Counted from the stretch's first letter, positions 54,444 to 63,940 are shown. The stretch: 64,000 nucleotides of DNA from Novosphingobium sp. Fuku2-ISO-50 (GCF_001519055.1 NZ_KQ954286.1:552687-616686), one strand, 5' to 3'. Translations and numbers: made by a program. Notes: generated from the sequence alone by a model not told the origin.

Positions 54444-55680
54444 CGGCCCGCTCCATCCCGTCCCACCCCATCATGTCCGGCAGCGGCGCCAGCACTTTGT
54501 CCCAGCCCGCTTCGGCAAGCACAAAGCCCCGCGCCGCCGACCCCATCGCACGCGCCGCGTCGCGATCGTCGAGCAAGGCCAGCGCGCGCGCCGCCAGCGC
54601 ATCCACGCCTTCGGCAATCGCAAAATGAACCCCGTCGCGCGCGCCAATCCCGGTCGCCGCCGCCGGGGTCAGCAAGACCGGGCGGGCCATGGCCATGGCT
54701 TCGAGCACTTTGTTCTGCACCCCGCGCGCGATCAGCAAGGGCGCGACGACGAGATCCGCGCCCGCCAGCCAGGGGCGCACATCGGGCACTTCGCCGGTCA
54801 CCCGCGTCCCGTTAAGCCCGTCGAGCGCGCGCACCTCGGCCGTCGGCGCGCGCCCGACAATGGAAAAGCGGGCCTGCCGACAACGCGCGCGGATGATCGG
54901 CATGACCTCGCGCGCAAACAGGCACACGGCGGCGACATTGGGGGCATAGTCCATCTGCCCGGTAAACACGATCTGCGGCCCCGCCTCACCCTCTGCCAGG
55001 CTCGACTCGGGCGCAACCGCGTCGGGCGAAAAGGTCGCCGCGTCGATCCCGTTGCCCAGCGCCGCGACGGCAATCCCGGTCGGATCGGTCAGCCCGGCGA
55101 CAAACAGATCGCGTTCTTCCGGCGTGACCAGCAGCGACAGATCCGCGCGGCGCGCAAAGCGCTCTTCATAAGCCGAGAGCACGCGCGCCTCGCGCGCATG
55201 GATCGCACGCACCGGGCCGGGGCGCATCGCCGCCGTATAGGCGGCATATTTCGCCGAATCGACGTCGACAAAATCCATCACCACGCGCCCGCGAAAATCA
55301 TCGGGCACGAATTGCGCCATCTGCCCCGAAAACACGAAAATCGTACCGATGTTCCGCGTCGCCAGCGTCTGCCGCACCCAGCGTTTCAACCGCCCAGAGC
55401 GAAATGCCGCGACCGAGACCGGCTGCCCCGTGATCAACGCGCGAATTCCCGCCCAGCCGATCGAGCCCTTGCGCGGCGCGAGGCAGCGGCTTGCCGTGAT
55501 TTCGGCAAGCGCGCCGGATCGGGCGGCCTCGGCCGCATCCTCGACGAGGCAGCCGAGATGGACGTGGGCATGCGCCGACAGCGCGCGCAGGAGATGCCAC
55601 GACCGGATGCGGTCGCCGCGATCGGGCGGCCAGGGAATGCGATGGGCGAGGAACAGAACTTCGGGATGCGGATCAGCCAT
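54433..55680 (-). CDS. XrtA/PEP-CTERM system glycosyltransferase (TIGR03087 type)
   Basis: The 415-residue GT-B fold enzyme begins EVLFLAHRIPWPPDRGDRIRSWHLLRALSAHAHVHLGCLVED, the N-terminal acceptor domain typical of the TIGR03087 family. VDFVDVDSAKYAAYTAAMRPGP and LAEGEAGPQIVFTGQMDYAPNVAAV mark the linker and the donor domain, and GVQNKVLEAMAMARPVLLTPAAATGI carries the Glu pair of GT4-like enzymes. It should add a sugar to the lipid-linked exopolysaccharide precursor. Donor and linkage are not predictable from sequence. The gene lies between FemAB and xrtA, overlapping the latter. Confidence 0.9.
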   Translation of the reverse strand: MADPHPEVLFLAHRIPWPPDRGDRIRSWHLLRALSAHAHVHLGCLVEDAAEAARSGALAEITASRCLAPRKGSIGWAGIRALITGQPVSVAAFRSGRLKRWVRQTLATRNIGTIFVFSGQMAQFVPDDFRGRVVMDFVDVDSAKYAAYTAAMRPGPVRAIHAREARVLSAYEERFARRADLSLLVTPEERDLFVAGLTDPTGIAVAALGNGIDAATFSPDAVAPESSLAEGEAGPQIVFTGQMDYAPNVAAVCLFAREVMPIIRARCRQARFSIVGRAPTAEVRALDGLNGTRVTGEVPDVRPWLAGADLVVAPLLIARGVQNKVLEAMAMARPVLLTPAAATGIGARDGVHFAIAEGVDALAARALALLDDRDAARAMGSAARGFVLAEAGWDKVLAPLPDMMGWDGMERAGAD

Positions 55681-55686
55681 GGCGGT

Positions 55687-56763
55687 TCAGGCAAGCCCCC
55701 CGGCAATCAGCGGGCCGACCCGGTTGGCAATCGCCAGCGGAAGCTTTTGCCACAGCGCGATCTTCGCACGATAGCGTGGGCTCAGCGGATTGACATCGCG
55801 CGGCGCCATACCGTCGGCGGTCCATTGCGCATAAGCCAGCGGTTGCGGAGCAAAGCCCCAGTTGCGCTTGAAATGAAACGCCCCGCTATCGGTCTTGGAC
55901 CGGCCGAAATCAAACCTGTCGGCGCCGCGCGTGCGGGCATGGCACATCAGCCGGTAATACATCACGTCATTGGCGCGCAGCGCGCGTGCGGCAAACACCC
56001 CGCCGCCCCAATACGGCATGACCGCGCCGCGATGATAAAGGCTGAGCACCGAAGCCACCGGCTGATCATCGGCCAGCACGGTCAGAATGTCGGCATCGGC
56101 GCCAAAGGCATCGAGCACCGCGTCAAACAGCGCGCGCGGAAAAACCGGCGTGCCGAGATTGCGCACGGATTCGGCATAGACCGCGTAGTGCATCGCCCGA
56201 TCCGCCGCGTCGCGCCCGATGCGCACCGTCATCGCATTGGCCAGGCCCTTGCGCACTTCGGCGCGCTGTTTGCGCGGGATTGCGGTCAATTGCGCGTCGT
56301 CATCGGCGGCGAGCGGCGCGACAAACCCGGCGTGGCTGTCGGTTTTCACATGCCAGCCCGGCCCCGCGGGCAAGGGCCCGCCGCGCAATTCGACCGACGG
56401 GCACGACAGCCGCGCCGCGAGCCGGATCGCCGCATCGCCCAATGCCCCGGCATGGGCGGCATCGCCGATGACGCCGCCATCGACGGCAAACCCGATCGAC
56501 ACCAGCGCGCGACCAAACAGGGGCGAATGCACCGCATGAAGCGGCAGCAGAGCGGCGATTGCCCCCCCGCTTTCGGCCAGCAGGACATGCCCTTCATGGC
56601 CGCAGGCGTGCTCGACCGCGTGCAGCCATTCGGGACGGTGAAACGCCGTCGCGTCGGCACATTCAGCAACAAAACGGGCAATCCGCGCGGCGTCGTCTGG
56701 CCCGGCGAGCCGGACGCCGTCACTGGCAAGGGGGGCGCGGGCGATGGGCGCATGCATCATCAT
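55687..56763 (-). CDS. XrtA/PEP-CTERM system FemAB-like protein
   Basis: The 358-residue protein of the GNAT/FemAB superfamily (TIGR03019-type) has an N-terminal acyltransferase half (ECADATAFHRPEWLHAVEHACGHEGHVLLAESGGAIAALLPL) and a C-terminal half with VLSLYHRGAVMPYWGGGVFAARALRANDVMYYRLMCHARTRGADRFDFGRSKTDSGAFHFKRNWGF, the usual signature. FemAB proteins transfer aminoacyl groups from tRNA; in XrtA loci the role is inferred to be modification of the polysaccharide or a carrier. It begins with three ATG codons in a row. It overlaps the deacetylase by four bases. Confidence 0.9.
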   Translation of the reverse strand: MMMHAPIARAPLASDGVRLAGPDDAARIARFVAECADATAFHRPEWLHAVEHACGHEGHVLLAESGGAIAALLPLHAVHSPLFGRALVSIGFAVDGGVIGDAAHAGALGDAAIRLAARLSCPSVELRGGPLPAGPGWHVKTDSHAGFVAPLAADDDAQLTAIPRKQRAEVRKGLANAMTVRIGRDAADRAMHYAVYAESVRNLGTPVFPRALFDAVLDAFGADADILTVLADDQPVASVLSLYHRGAVMPYWGGGVFAARALRANDVMYYRLMCHARTRGADRFDFGRSKTDSGAFHFKRNWGFAPQPLAYAQWTADGMAPRDVNPLSPRYRAKIALWQKLPLAIANRVGPLIAGGLA

Positions 56764-57641
56764 GCCGCCCGCCCCGTTTCAAGCCGGGCCGCTTCGGCCT
56801 GGGCCAGTGCATCCATCCGGCCCCAGGCAAAATCGCCAAGCAGGCGGCGCAATTTGCCGCGCATCGCGCCCAGTCGGCTGTAATGGCGCAAACGCGAGCG
56901 CAACGGCGCCTCGGCCACGCGCGGCTGATGGGGATCGATTTCCCAGGGATGAAAATAGGTCAGCACTGGCCGCGCGTCGTGCCGGTTGACCCGATGCAGC
57001 GCCCAGCGCGACAGGGCATAAGGAAACAGCCGGAAAAACCCGCCGCCGCCTGCCGCCATGCGCCGCCCGGCCCATTCGACCGTCGTCACCGGGATCTCGA
57101 TCAGATCAGCCCCTGCGACGGGGCGAAAGGCAAAGCGCGGCGCCTCGCGCCAGCCATAGTGATCATGCGCGATCGGCGCGACGCTCGACGAATAGCGATA
57201 GCCCGCTTCGGCGAGCGCTTCGTGAGCCCAGGGATTACGCGCGTCGATCGAGAAACTCGGCGCGCGATAGCCGATCACCTGTGCGCCGGTCATATCCTCC
57301 AGTACCGCGCGGGCGCGGGAGAGATCGGCGGCAAATCCGGCGCGGTCCATGGTGAACACGCGGGCATGATCCCAGCCATGGCTGGCAATTTCGTGCCCTT
57401 GCGCCGCGATGCGCCGCATCATGGCCGGGCGGCGTTCGGCAATCCAGCCCAGCGTGAAAAACGTGCCTTTCACCCCGGCCTCGGCAAACAGCGCGAGAAT
57501 TGCATCGCAATTGCGCTCGACGCGCAAATCGAGGCTGTCCCAGCGGTCGCGATCGATCACATGTTCGAACGCACCGACCTGGAACCAGTCTTCCACATCG
57601 ACCGAAAGGCCGTTGACCGGCTGACTGATCAGGCTGTGCAT
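56760..57641 (-). CDS. XrtA system polysaccharide deacetylase (TIGR03006 type)
   Basis: The 293-residue NodB-homology enzyme removes N-acetyl groups from sugars of the exopolysaccharide. Visible motifs are LSVDVEDWFQVGAFE (metal-binding Asp near residue 15), GVKGTFFTLGWIAERRP, EIASHGWDHARVF (the H-x3-H metal pair near 84-88), YRAPSFSIDARNPWAHEALAEAGYRYSSSV and the C-terminal YFHPWEIDPHQPR. The absence of a signal peptide suggests cytoplasmic or membrane-associated action during precursor assembly. It lies 22 bases after the ATPase gene. Confidence 0.93.
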   Translation of the reverse strand: MHSLISQPVNGLSVDVEDWFQVGAFEHVIDRDRWDSLDLRVERNCDAILALFAEAGVKGTFFTLGWIAERRPAMMRRIAAQGHEIASHGWDHARVFTMDRAGFAADLSRARAVLEDMTGAQVIGYRAPSFSIDARNPWAHEALAEAGYRYSSSVAPIAHDHYGWREAPRFAFRPVAGADLIEIPVTTVEWAGRRMAAGGGGFFRLFPYALSRWALHRVNRHDARPVLTYFHPWEIDPHQPRVAEAPLRSRLRHYSRLGAMRGKLRRLLGDFAWGRMDALAQAEAARLETGRAA

Positions 57642-57663
57642 GGGTAACCCCCGGCGGTCTGGA

Positions 57664-58863
57664 TCAGGCGGCCCGCGCCGACGCGTTTTCGGCTTCGAGC
57701 CATTCGATCAGCATGGTCAGCACGTGGCGGATGGCTTCATTCTGATCGCCGGTGCGCACTTCGAGCGCATCGATACGTCGCGTCAGGTCGACGATCGCCG
57801 ACAGCAGCGGTTCGAGATCGGGTTCCGGCGCGCTGACTACGGCTGCGGGCGCGCGCATTTCGGCCAGTTCCATCACCGCCTGCTGCAATTCGGTGATCTG
57901 TTCGTCGCGCGCGGCAAGCTCACGCATCAGCCGGTCCATGATCCCGTCGTGATCGGCGGCAGCGGGCTCTTCGTGCGTTTCCTGCGCCTCGCTTGCAGCG
58001 GGCGGCGCCACGAAATCGACCGAACGCGGCGCGGCAACGGCATCGTCGTCGGCATCGCCGGCGAGGTCGGCAATCACTTCGTCGAGCATGTCGAGATCGA
58101 TCGTGTCGGCCTTTTCGACCGCACCAAGCAGCAAAAGCCGATTGACCAACTGGTTGACCCGGCGCGGCACGCAGCCGCTCGCTTCGGCCAGCCGGGCATA
58201 GACACCGGCGGCAAATGCAGGGCGCCCCCTCCATCCGACATGCTTCAGGCGGTGCTCGACATAAGGCCCGACTTCGTCGGCCTCCATCGCATCGAGATGA
58301 TGCGTGGCGATCACCCGCTGGTGCAACTGTTCGAGCCCCGGCGAGCTCAGGATGGTGCGAAATTCAGGCTGCCCGAGCAAAAGGATCTGCAACAACGGAT
58401 GCGCGCCGAGCTGAAAATTGGACAGCATGCGCAGCTCTTCGAGCGCCGCCACCGACAGGTTCTGCGCTTCGTCGACGATCAGCAGCGAGCGGCGCCCCGC
58501 GCGTGCTTCGTCCTGCAAAAACATCTCGAGCGCGCCGAGCGCGGCGGCCTTGTCGTGCGCGGCTTGCGGCACGACGCCAAACGCCTGCGCCGCCAGTCGG
58601 GCCAGTTCGTCCCCATCGAGCCGGCTGGTCACGATCTGCCCCACGGTCAGCCGCTGACGATCGATCGAGGCGACAAGATGCGCCGCCAGCGTCGACTTGC
58701 CCGCGCCGACTTCGCCGGTGATGACAATGAAGCCTTCGCCCTGCGCCAGCCCATAGCCGAGGTAGGACAGCGCCTTGCGGTGCGTCAGGCTTTCGAAATA
58801 GAATTCCGGATCGGGCGCGAGCTGAAACGGACGGCCGCTGAACCCATAGAACTGATCGTACAT
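57664..58863 (-). CDS. XrtA/PEP-CTERM system-associated AAA ATPase (TIGR03015 type)
   Basis: The 399-residue protein begins MYDQFYGFSGRPFQLAPDPEFYFESLTHRKALSYLGYGLAQGEGFIVITGEVGAGKSTLAAHLVAS, the GspA/ExeA-like AAA start with Walker A near residues 50-57. Walker B is SLLIVDEAQNLSVAALEELRMLSNFQLG near 130-155. VIATHHLDAMEADEVGPYVEHRLKHVGW and GCVPRRVNQLVNRLLLLG follow. After residue 250 the sequence becomes charged and coiled-coil-like (MDRLMRELAARDEQITELQQAVMELAEM). Its task is probably to energise assembly or secretion of the polysaccharide system. Confidence 0.93.
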   Translation of the reverse strand: MYDQFYGFSGRPFQLAPDPEFYFESLTHRKALSYLGYGLAQGEGFIVITGEVGAGKSTLAAHLVASIDRQRLTVGQIVTSRLDGDELARLAAQAFGVVPQAAHDKAAALGALEMFLQDEARAGRRSLLIVDEAQNLSVAALEELRMLSNFQLGAHPLLQILLLGQPEFRTILSSPGLEQLHQRVIATHHLDAMEADEVGPYVEHRLKHVGWRGRPAFAAGVYARLAEASGCVPRRVNQLVNRLLLLGAVEKADTIDLDMLDEVIADLAGDADDDAVAAPRSVDFVAPPAASEAQETHEEPAAADHDGIMDRLMRELAARDEQITELQQAVMELAEMRAPAAVVSAPEPDLEPLLSAIVDLTRRIDALEVRTGDQNEAIRHVLTMLIEWLEAENASARAA

Positions 58864-58878
58864 TGGCGTTCCCTGCCC

Positions 58879-60654
58879 TTAACGGAAGTTGTAGCGCAGC
58901 CCGAGCTGCCCGAGCATGTCGAGCTGATCGGGCGAAACCTGCGGATTGACCCCCATCACTTCGACCGAAGCCGTCCCGATCAGGCGATCGGTCAGATGAT
59001 GAACCAGCGAGCCGTTTATCCCCCAGTTTGCAGTATCGCCATAAGCGACAGCACTGGTATGATAGACCGAAGCGAAACCGTTGACAAAAAAGCGTGTCTG
59101 GCGGTCGATCGGCCCCGACAGCCCGGCATCGACAAACCAGGTCTGATCGAGCGCGCCGTTTTCGCTGGCCAGCACGGTATCCGCCCCCGTGATGAAACGG
59201 CGCGCGATATAGCCACCGCCCAGACTGACACTCATCTTGCCGAGCGTGACCCCATAGGCCGCGTTGACCCCGTGCGCATGGAAAACCGCCGCATTGGCCG
59301 AGCCGAGCGCACCGGTGACGCAGCTGCCGCCCGTACTGCCCAGGAAACAGCCGCCGACATTGCCGCTGAACGGATCGCGCGTGACGGTGAAATCGGTCGG
59401 CAACTGTTGCAGCGCCGTCATCATCCCCGACCCGAAGCCATAGATCCCGTCGAACACCGAAACGTTGAGCGACTGGCGGCTGTTGGGCTGATAATAAAGG
59501 CTGCCGTAATACGTCGTGCTGTCATAGCGTTTGCCGATAGTGGCCGACGCCATGGTCCGCTTGCTCGGCCGCCAGACCACCCCGACATCCCAGGTCAGTC
59601 CGTCGGTGCGATAGGCGAGCTGACGCGGCTTGCTCTTGTCGATGACATATTGGCCGTTGGCGGTGGTGACCGCATTGCCGTTGGCATCGAGCACGGCATT
59701 GCGCTGCGCCACTTCGACTTTTTCCCAGCCGACATCGCCGATCAGCGCGACAGTGCGCGACACCGGCTGCGTGATCTGAAGCCCCACCCGTTCGTCGATC
59801 AGCCGTTGATCGAGATTCGACATGTCCTCGCGCAAATAGGCACCGAGCAGCGACACGCCGAACGGCATGACTTCGCCCGGGCGCACCCCGACCGAGGCAG
59901 AGGCCTGCTGGCTGAGCGAATGACCAAACAGATCGACCGGCGTGCTGCTGCCCGACGGGGTATAGGCGCGGATCTGGTCGATTTCGTTATAGCCCAGGCC
60001 ATAGGACGCCTTGATCCCCACCACACCGGCATGGGTCGACAGCGAAGGCGCCGCATAGAGCGACCAGATCTGATAGATCGAGCCCAGATTGTCGACCGGA
60101 TTGGCCAGCACCCCGCCGCTCGGCGCGATCGACGTCCGCGTCGCAAGCCCGCCGAAATCGAACGTCAGCGTGCGCGGCAGAATCTGCGTCGACGTGCGCG
60201 CAATGCCGGTCACGGTATTGGAACTGCCGACCCCGCCGGTTTCGGTAAAATGGTGTTCATAGCGGATCGAGGCCATGCCGCTGGTGCGACGATCGGCAAT
60301 CGTCATGTCGACCCCGGCGGCCAGGGTCGTATAGGTAACGGTCGGGCTATGCGGCGTGACCTCATCGTAGACGGTCTGATCGATTTCGAGATAGGGCACG
60401 ATGCGCGTGCGCTTGCGCGGCTTGCCCCCGGTGCCGGCACCGCCGGGCGGGGTATAGGCGCGATCGGATGACGGTGCGGCCAAGCTGCCGTCGGGCGCGG
60501 TCGCGGCATCGTCGCCGCCATCGGGATTGGAATAGGTCAACGGCGCGCCCCCGCCGCGCACACCCGTTGCGGTCTGGGCAAGCGCAAGGCTGCCCCATCC
60601 CCCGGACGCGATCAGCGCAAACGCACTGACGGTGATATGCAAGACCCCCTTCAT
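58879..60654 (-). CDS. XrtA/PEP-CTERM system-associated outer-membrane beta-barrel protein (TIGR03016 type)
   Basis: The 591-residue protein has a signal peptide (MKGVLHITVSAFALIASGGWGSLALA) and then a long sequence of alternating polar and aromatic segments ending LGLRYNFR, with the terminal aromatic residue expected of outer-membrane barrels. Early glycine-rich GGGAPLTYSNPDGGDDAATAP and RKRTRIVPYLEIDQTVYDEV precede the barrel. TIGR03016 proteins occur only with XrtA systems and are proposed secretion-channel components. It is encoded between the tyrosine kinase and the ATPase genes, with 15-base and 6-base gaps. Confidence 0.9.
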   Translation of the reverse strand: MKGVLHITVSAFALIASGGWGSLALAQTATGVRGGGAPLTYSNPDGGDDAATAPDGSLAAPSSDRAYTPPGGAGTGGKPRKRTRIVPYLEIDQTVYDEVTPHSPTVTYTTLAAGVDMTIADRRTSGMASIRYEHHFTETGGVGSSNTVTGIARTSTQILPRTLTFDFGGLATRTSIAPSGGVLANPVDNLGSIYQIWSLYAAPSLSTHAGVVGIKASYGLGYNEIDQIRAYTPSGSSTPVDLFGHSLSQQASASVGVRPGEVMPFGVSLLGAYLREDMSNLDQRLIDERVGLQITQPVSRTVALIGDVGWEKVEVAQRNAVLDANGNAVTTANGQYVIDKSKPRQLAYRTDGLTWDVGVVWRPSKRTMASATIGKRYDSTTYYGSLYYQPNSRQSLNVSVFDGIYGFGSGMMTALQQLPTDFTVTRDPFSGNVGGCFLGSTGGSCVTGALGSANAAVFHAHGVNAAYGVTLGKMSVSLGGGYIARRFITGADTVLASENGALDQTWFVDAGLSGPIDRQTRFFVNGFASVYHTSAVAYGDTANWGINGSLVHHLTDRLIGTASVEVMGVNPQVSPDQLDMLGQLGLRYNFR

Positions 60655-60660
60655 GCGGCC

Positions 60661-61704
60661 TTACTCCTTGTAGCCATAGTAGGTGCCGAAACGGCGCCCA
60701 CTCGGCGAAAAATGGGCTGCGTTGAGCAAAAGCTTGATGTCGTCACAGCCCGACAACAGCCCGACCGCATCGCGCAGCGCGGCCTCACTGGTCATATCGG
60801 CGCGAACCACGACCACCGCCTGCCCGACATGAAGCGCCAGCGCGCTCGCCTGCGAGGCGGCAAGCACCGGCGAGCTGTCGAAAATCACGATCCGCCCGCG
60901 TGTCTGCGATGTCAGCCGGTCGAGCACTTGCGCTGTCCGCGCCGCCGCCAGCCATTCGGTGTCCGAGCCCGAGGCATTGCCCGCCGGCAGCACAAACAGC
61001 CCCGGAATGTCAGTACCCAGAATACAGTCCTCGACCGCAACGCGCGGGTCGGACAAGGCATCGAGCAGCCCCGGCCCGCCCGGCAGACCCAGCGTCGAAA
61101 GCACCGAGGGCTTGGCAAAGTCGGCATCGACCAGCAGCACTTCGGTATCCTTTTCCGCCGCCATCGACAGCGCCAGGTTGACCGCGCAAAACGTCTTGCC
61201 TTCGCCCGGAAGCGCCGAACAGACCAGTATCCGCATCCCGTGTACCGGTCCGCGCCCGGCGCGCGTTTCCGCCGCCGTCAGCAACAACTGGCGTTTGATG
61301 ATGCGGAATTCCTCGAGCAGGCCGGTGACCGGCCCTTCGGGTTCGATCAGGCCCTGTTCGCGCAAATGCTTGCGGTCGATCGCATGAAACGTGCCGCGAA
61401 ACACTTGCGCCGCCGGTATCGCATCAAACCGCGCAGGGTCGCGCGCCGCTTGCGTTGCGGGCGCGGAAAATGGGGCCGGTTCATGCGAAAGCCCGTCAAG
61501 CGGGCCGCTTTCCAGCGCAATCGGCGGCTGGATCGGGGCGAATGTCGCCTTGCGCGCCGCTTCGGGCTGTGCCGCCGGGGCTTGCGATTCCGGCGCGACA
61601 ATCCGGCGCCAGTCATCGCCCCCGCCCGCGCGTTCGATCAGCGAGGTGCGTCTTCCCGGACGCTTGGCCGGCCCTTTCGGCGGCAGATGGCTCTGATCGG
61701 TCAT
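60661..61704 (-). CDS. XrtA-associated bacterial tyrosine autokinase (TIGR03018 type)
   Basis: ATG 61704 (MTDQSHLPPKGPAKRPGRR) gives 347 residues; the longer frame reads into the chain-length gene. The kinase domain has Walker A SALPGEGKTFCAVNLALSMA, Walker A' VLLVDADFAKPSVLSTLGL and the Walker B-like VIFDSSPVLAASQA segment. The N-terminal roughly 100 residues are Pro/Arg-rich and probably disordered. The C terminus ends FGTYYGYKE, a tyrosine cluster as in BY-kinases that autophosphorylate to control the length and export of capsular polysaccharide. Its partner is the Wzz-like protein encoded just upstream. Confidence 0.93.
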   Translation of the reverse strand: MTDQSHLPPKGPAKRPGRRTSLIERAGGGDDWRRIVAPESQAPAAQPEAARKATFAPIQPPIALESGPLDGLSHEPAPFSAPATQAARDPARFDAIPAAQVFRGTFHAIDRKHLREQGLIEPEGPVTGLLEEFRIIKRQLLLTAAETRAGRGPVHGMRILVCSALPGEGKTFCAVNLALSMAAEKDTEVLLVDADFAKPSVLSTLGLPGGPGLLDALSDPRVAVEDCILGTDIPGLFVLPAGNASGSDTEWLAAARTAQVLDRLTSQTRGRIVIFDSSPVLAASQASALALHVGQAVVVVRADMTSEAALRDAVGLLSGCDDIKLLLNAAHFSPSGRRFGTYYGYKE

Positions 61705-61724
61705 CGGTTCCCTGCTCCGTCCGC

Positions 61725-63248
61725 TCAAGCCACCAACCGGCGTTTCATGAATTCCAACGCCATCAGCACGACCAGCACCAGCACCAGCCCCGCAAGACCG
61801 CCGCCGAACCATTTCAATTGCCGGCGCTGTTCGGCCTGCGCCGGCTGAGTCAGCGCGAGCGTTACCGCGCCCAGCACGGGCAGGCCGATCGTCCGTTCCA
61901 GCTCTGCCGTCGTGGCAAATGTCCCGCGCATGTGGCCAAGCGCAAACGCGACGCCGCATCCCGCCGCCAGCCCGGCGATCAACACGCCCGCCAGCAGCAA
62001 GGGACGGTTCGGCGCCGAAGGCCCATGCGGAACGGTCGGCGGATCGATCACTTCAAACTTGATCGCATTGTGCTCGCTTTCGACTTGCCCGCGCAGGCGC
62101 AGCGCCTCGCGATCGCGCAACAGCTTGTCATACTGTTCCTTGAGCACATCGTAATCGCGATTGATGCGCGAGGCTTCGGCGGCGACCGCCGGTTCGCTGA
62201 ATTGCTGCGTGGTGAGCTGGGCAATGTCCTGTTGCAGCGAGGCCTTGCGCGATTGCAGCGCCACAACGCTGGCTTCGCGGTCGGCCTTGATCGACTGGAG
62301 CGAGGCAAAGGCCGGGTTGGGCGTGCCGCCACCGCCATGGTTGCCTTCGGCTGCGGCCGCGCGCGACAGTTGCGCGATCTGCGCCTTGAGCGCGATCACA
62401 TCGGGATGGCCGTCGGTCAACCCGCGCCCGCGCATCGCGGCAAGGTCGGACTGGGCCTGCGCCAGCGCGCCCTTTGCCCCGCCGCTTGCGCCGGGAAGGG
62501 TAATCGTCGGCGGCGTTCCGGCCATCTGCCCGTTGATCGAGGCCAGCGCGCTTTGCGCCGCCAGAAGGTCTGAATCGACCCCGCGCAATTCGGAACGGGC
62601 GCCCTCGATCCGCGCGGATACCGCGCCGGTGCCCGGCATCAATCCGGCGTTTTTGGCCTCGAACTGCTGGCGCTTGGCCTCGGCAGCTTCGAGATCCTTT
62701 TGCCGATCGGACAATTGCTGATCCATGAAGGCCAGCGTGTCGCTCATCTCGCCGCGCCCGCCCGACAGGTTTTCTTCGCGAAAGATGTCGATCATCTTTT
62801 GCGCAATATCCTGCGACAGCTTGGCATTTTCCGCATCGGTATAGCCGCCGCTGCCGGACGTGGCGCTGATCTCGAACAGGTTTTCCTGGCTGTTGGTGAC
62901 TTTGACCGCGCTGGCGAGCGCGGTCACGGCGCTTTCCATGGCCTTTTCATTGGTGACCTTTTCGCCCAGCCTGGTCGCGCGCACGACCTTTTCGAGGTTT
63001 ACCGCGCTGGTCAGCGTTTCGCGCACACGGCTGATGTCGCGATGGCGGTCGGCCCCGACGCCGATCTGGTCGGACAAGACGTCGTCGATCTGCACAAAGA
63101 TGCGCGCATGCGATTCATACTTGTTGGGGATCGCCCCCACCGCCAGCCATCCGGCCAGACACACGATCCACGCCACCCCCAGCGCAATCCAGCGCCGGTT
63201 CCAGATGCCGTAGAGCGCGGCCCGGATCTGATCGACAAGCCCCCCCAT
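61725..63248 (-). CDS. XrtA system polysaccharide chain-length determinant
   Basis: The 507-residue Wzz/BY-kinase-adaptor protein has a membrane helix near residues 20-38 (WIALGVAWIVCLAGWLAVG), a large periplasmic part with coiled coils (about 160-210 and 280-410), and a second membrane helix at the C terminus (GGLAGLVLVLVVLMALEFMKRR). The N-terminal KYESHARIFVQIDDVLSDQIGV and PTVPHGPSAPNRPLLLAGVLIAGLAAG segments match TIGR03007-type members. It sets chain length of the exopolysaccharide and activates the tyrosine kinase encoded 20 bases downstream. Confidence 0.93.
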   Translation of the reverse strand: MGGLVDQIRAALYGIWNRRWIALGVAWIVCLAGWLAVGAIPNKYESHARIFVQIDDVLSDQIGVGADRHRDISRVRETLTSAVNLEKVVRATRLGEKVTNEKAMESAVTALASAVKVTNSQENLFEISATSGSGGYTDAENAKLSQDIAQKMIDIFREENLSGGRGEMSDTLAFMDQQLSDRQKDLEAAEAKRQQFEAKNAGLMPGTGAVSARIEGARSELRGVDSDLLAAQSALASINGQMAGTPPTITLPGASGGAKGALAQAQSDLAAMRGRGLTDGHPDVIALKAQIAQLSRAAAAEGNHGGGGTPNPAFASLQSIKADREASVVALQSRKASLQQDIAQLTTQQFSEPAVAAEASRINRDYDVLKEQYDKLLRDREALRLRGQVESEHNAIKFEVIDPPTVPHGPSAPNRPLLLAGVLIAGLAAGCGVAFALGHMRGTFATTAELERTIGLPVLGAVTLALTQPAQAEQRRQLKWFGGGLAGLVLVLVVLMALEFMKRRLVA

Positions 63249-63265
63249 GCCGTTGGCCCCGCCGC

Positions 63266-63940
63266 TCAGAACATGCTCTCGGGGATGATGATCACATCCC
63301 CCGGCATCAGCATGACATTGGCACGCGTATCGCCCTTGCGCAGAAGATCGTTGATGCGCAGCGCGAATTCCTTCTGCTTGCCGGTCTGTTTGTCAAAGCG
63401 GATCAGCCGCGCGCGATTGCCCGCGGCAAATTCCGACAGCCCACCGACCGAAATCATCGCATCGAGCAGAGTCATGTTGGCGCGATAGGGTATCGACGCG
63501 GGCTTTTCCGTCGCGCCGACCACGCGCACCTGCTGGCTGAACGTGCCGGAAAACTTGTCGACGATAACCGAGACGATCGGTTCCTGAATATATTGCGACA
63601 GTTGCAGCTTGATGTCTTCGGCCAGCATCGAGGGCGTCTTGCCCACTGCCGGCATGTCGGTGATCAACGGCGTGGTGATGCGCCCGTCGGGCCGCACCTG
63701 GACTTGCGCGCCAAGCTCGGGATTGCGCCACACGAAAATGGTCAATTGATCAAGCGGGCCGATGATATAGTCTTCGCCCGGCCCCTCCTGCAGCGACACG
63801 AACGAAGCCGGGGGCAATTGCACCCCGCCCCCGCCACCGGCACAGCCCGACAGCGCGACGACCGCGAGCCCGGCACACGCCAAAGCGGCCCGCCGGGTGA
63901 CCGGGCGGCCTTGTGAGGCGGACGAGGCGTCGTTCGGCAT
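63266..63940 (-). CDS. XrtA system polysaccharide export lipoprotein (Wza-like)
   Basis: ATG 63940 follows AAAGGAT; it encodes 224 residues. An Arg-rich start, hydrophobic stretch and LSGC lipobox (ACAGLAVVALSGC near residues 21-33) predict an outer-membrane or periplasmic lipoprotein. The poly-export domain shows YIIGPLDQLTIFVWRNPELGAQVQVRPDGRITTPLITDMPAVGKTPSMLAEDIK near 55-110, then an SLBB-like domain with VRVVGATEKPASIPYRANMTLLDAMISVGGLSEFA. It is the first gene of the cluster within the window. The last 60 bases of the window, upstream of it, hold no gene that I can see. Confidence 0.93.
   Translation of the reverse strand: MPNDASSASQGRPVTRRAALACAGLAVVALSGCAGGGGGVQLPPASFVSLQEGPGEDYIIGPLDQLTIFVWRNPELGAQVQVRPDGRITTPLITDMPAVGKTPSMLAEDIKLQLSQYIQEPIVSVIVDKFSGTFSQQVRVVGATEKPASIPYRANMTLLDAMISVGGLSEFAAGNRARLIRFDKQTGKQKEFALRINDLLRKGDTRANVMLMPGDVIIIPESMF

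Noticed and set aside
57640..60471. 943-codon plus-strand open frame opposite the XrtA ATPase and barrel genes
   Set aside because: No recognisable domain, extreme Arg/Asp/Gly content, and both minus-strand genes are well supported.
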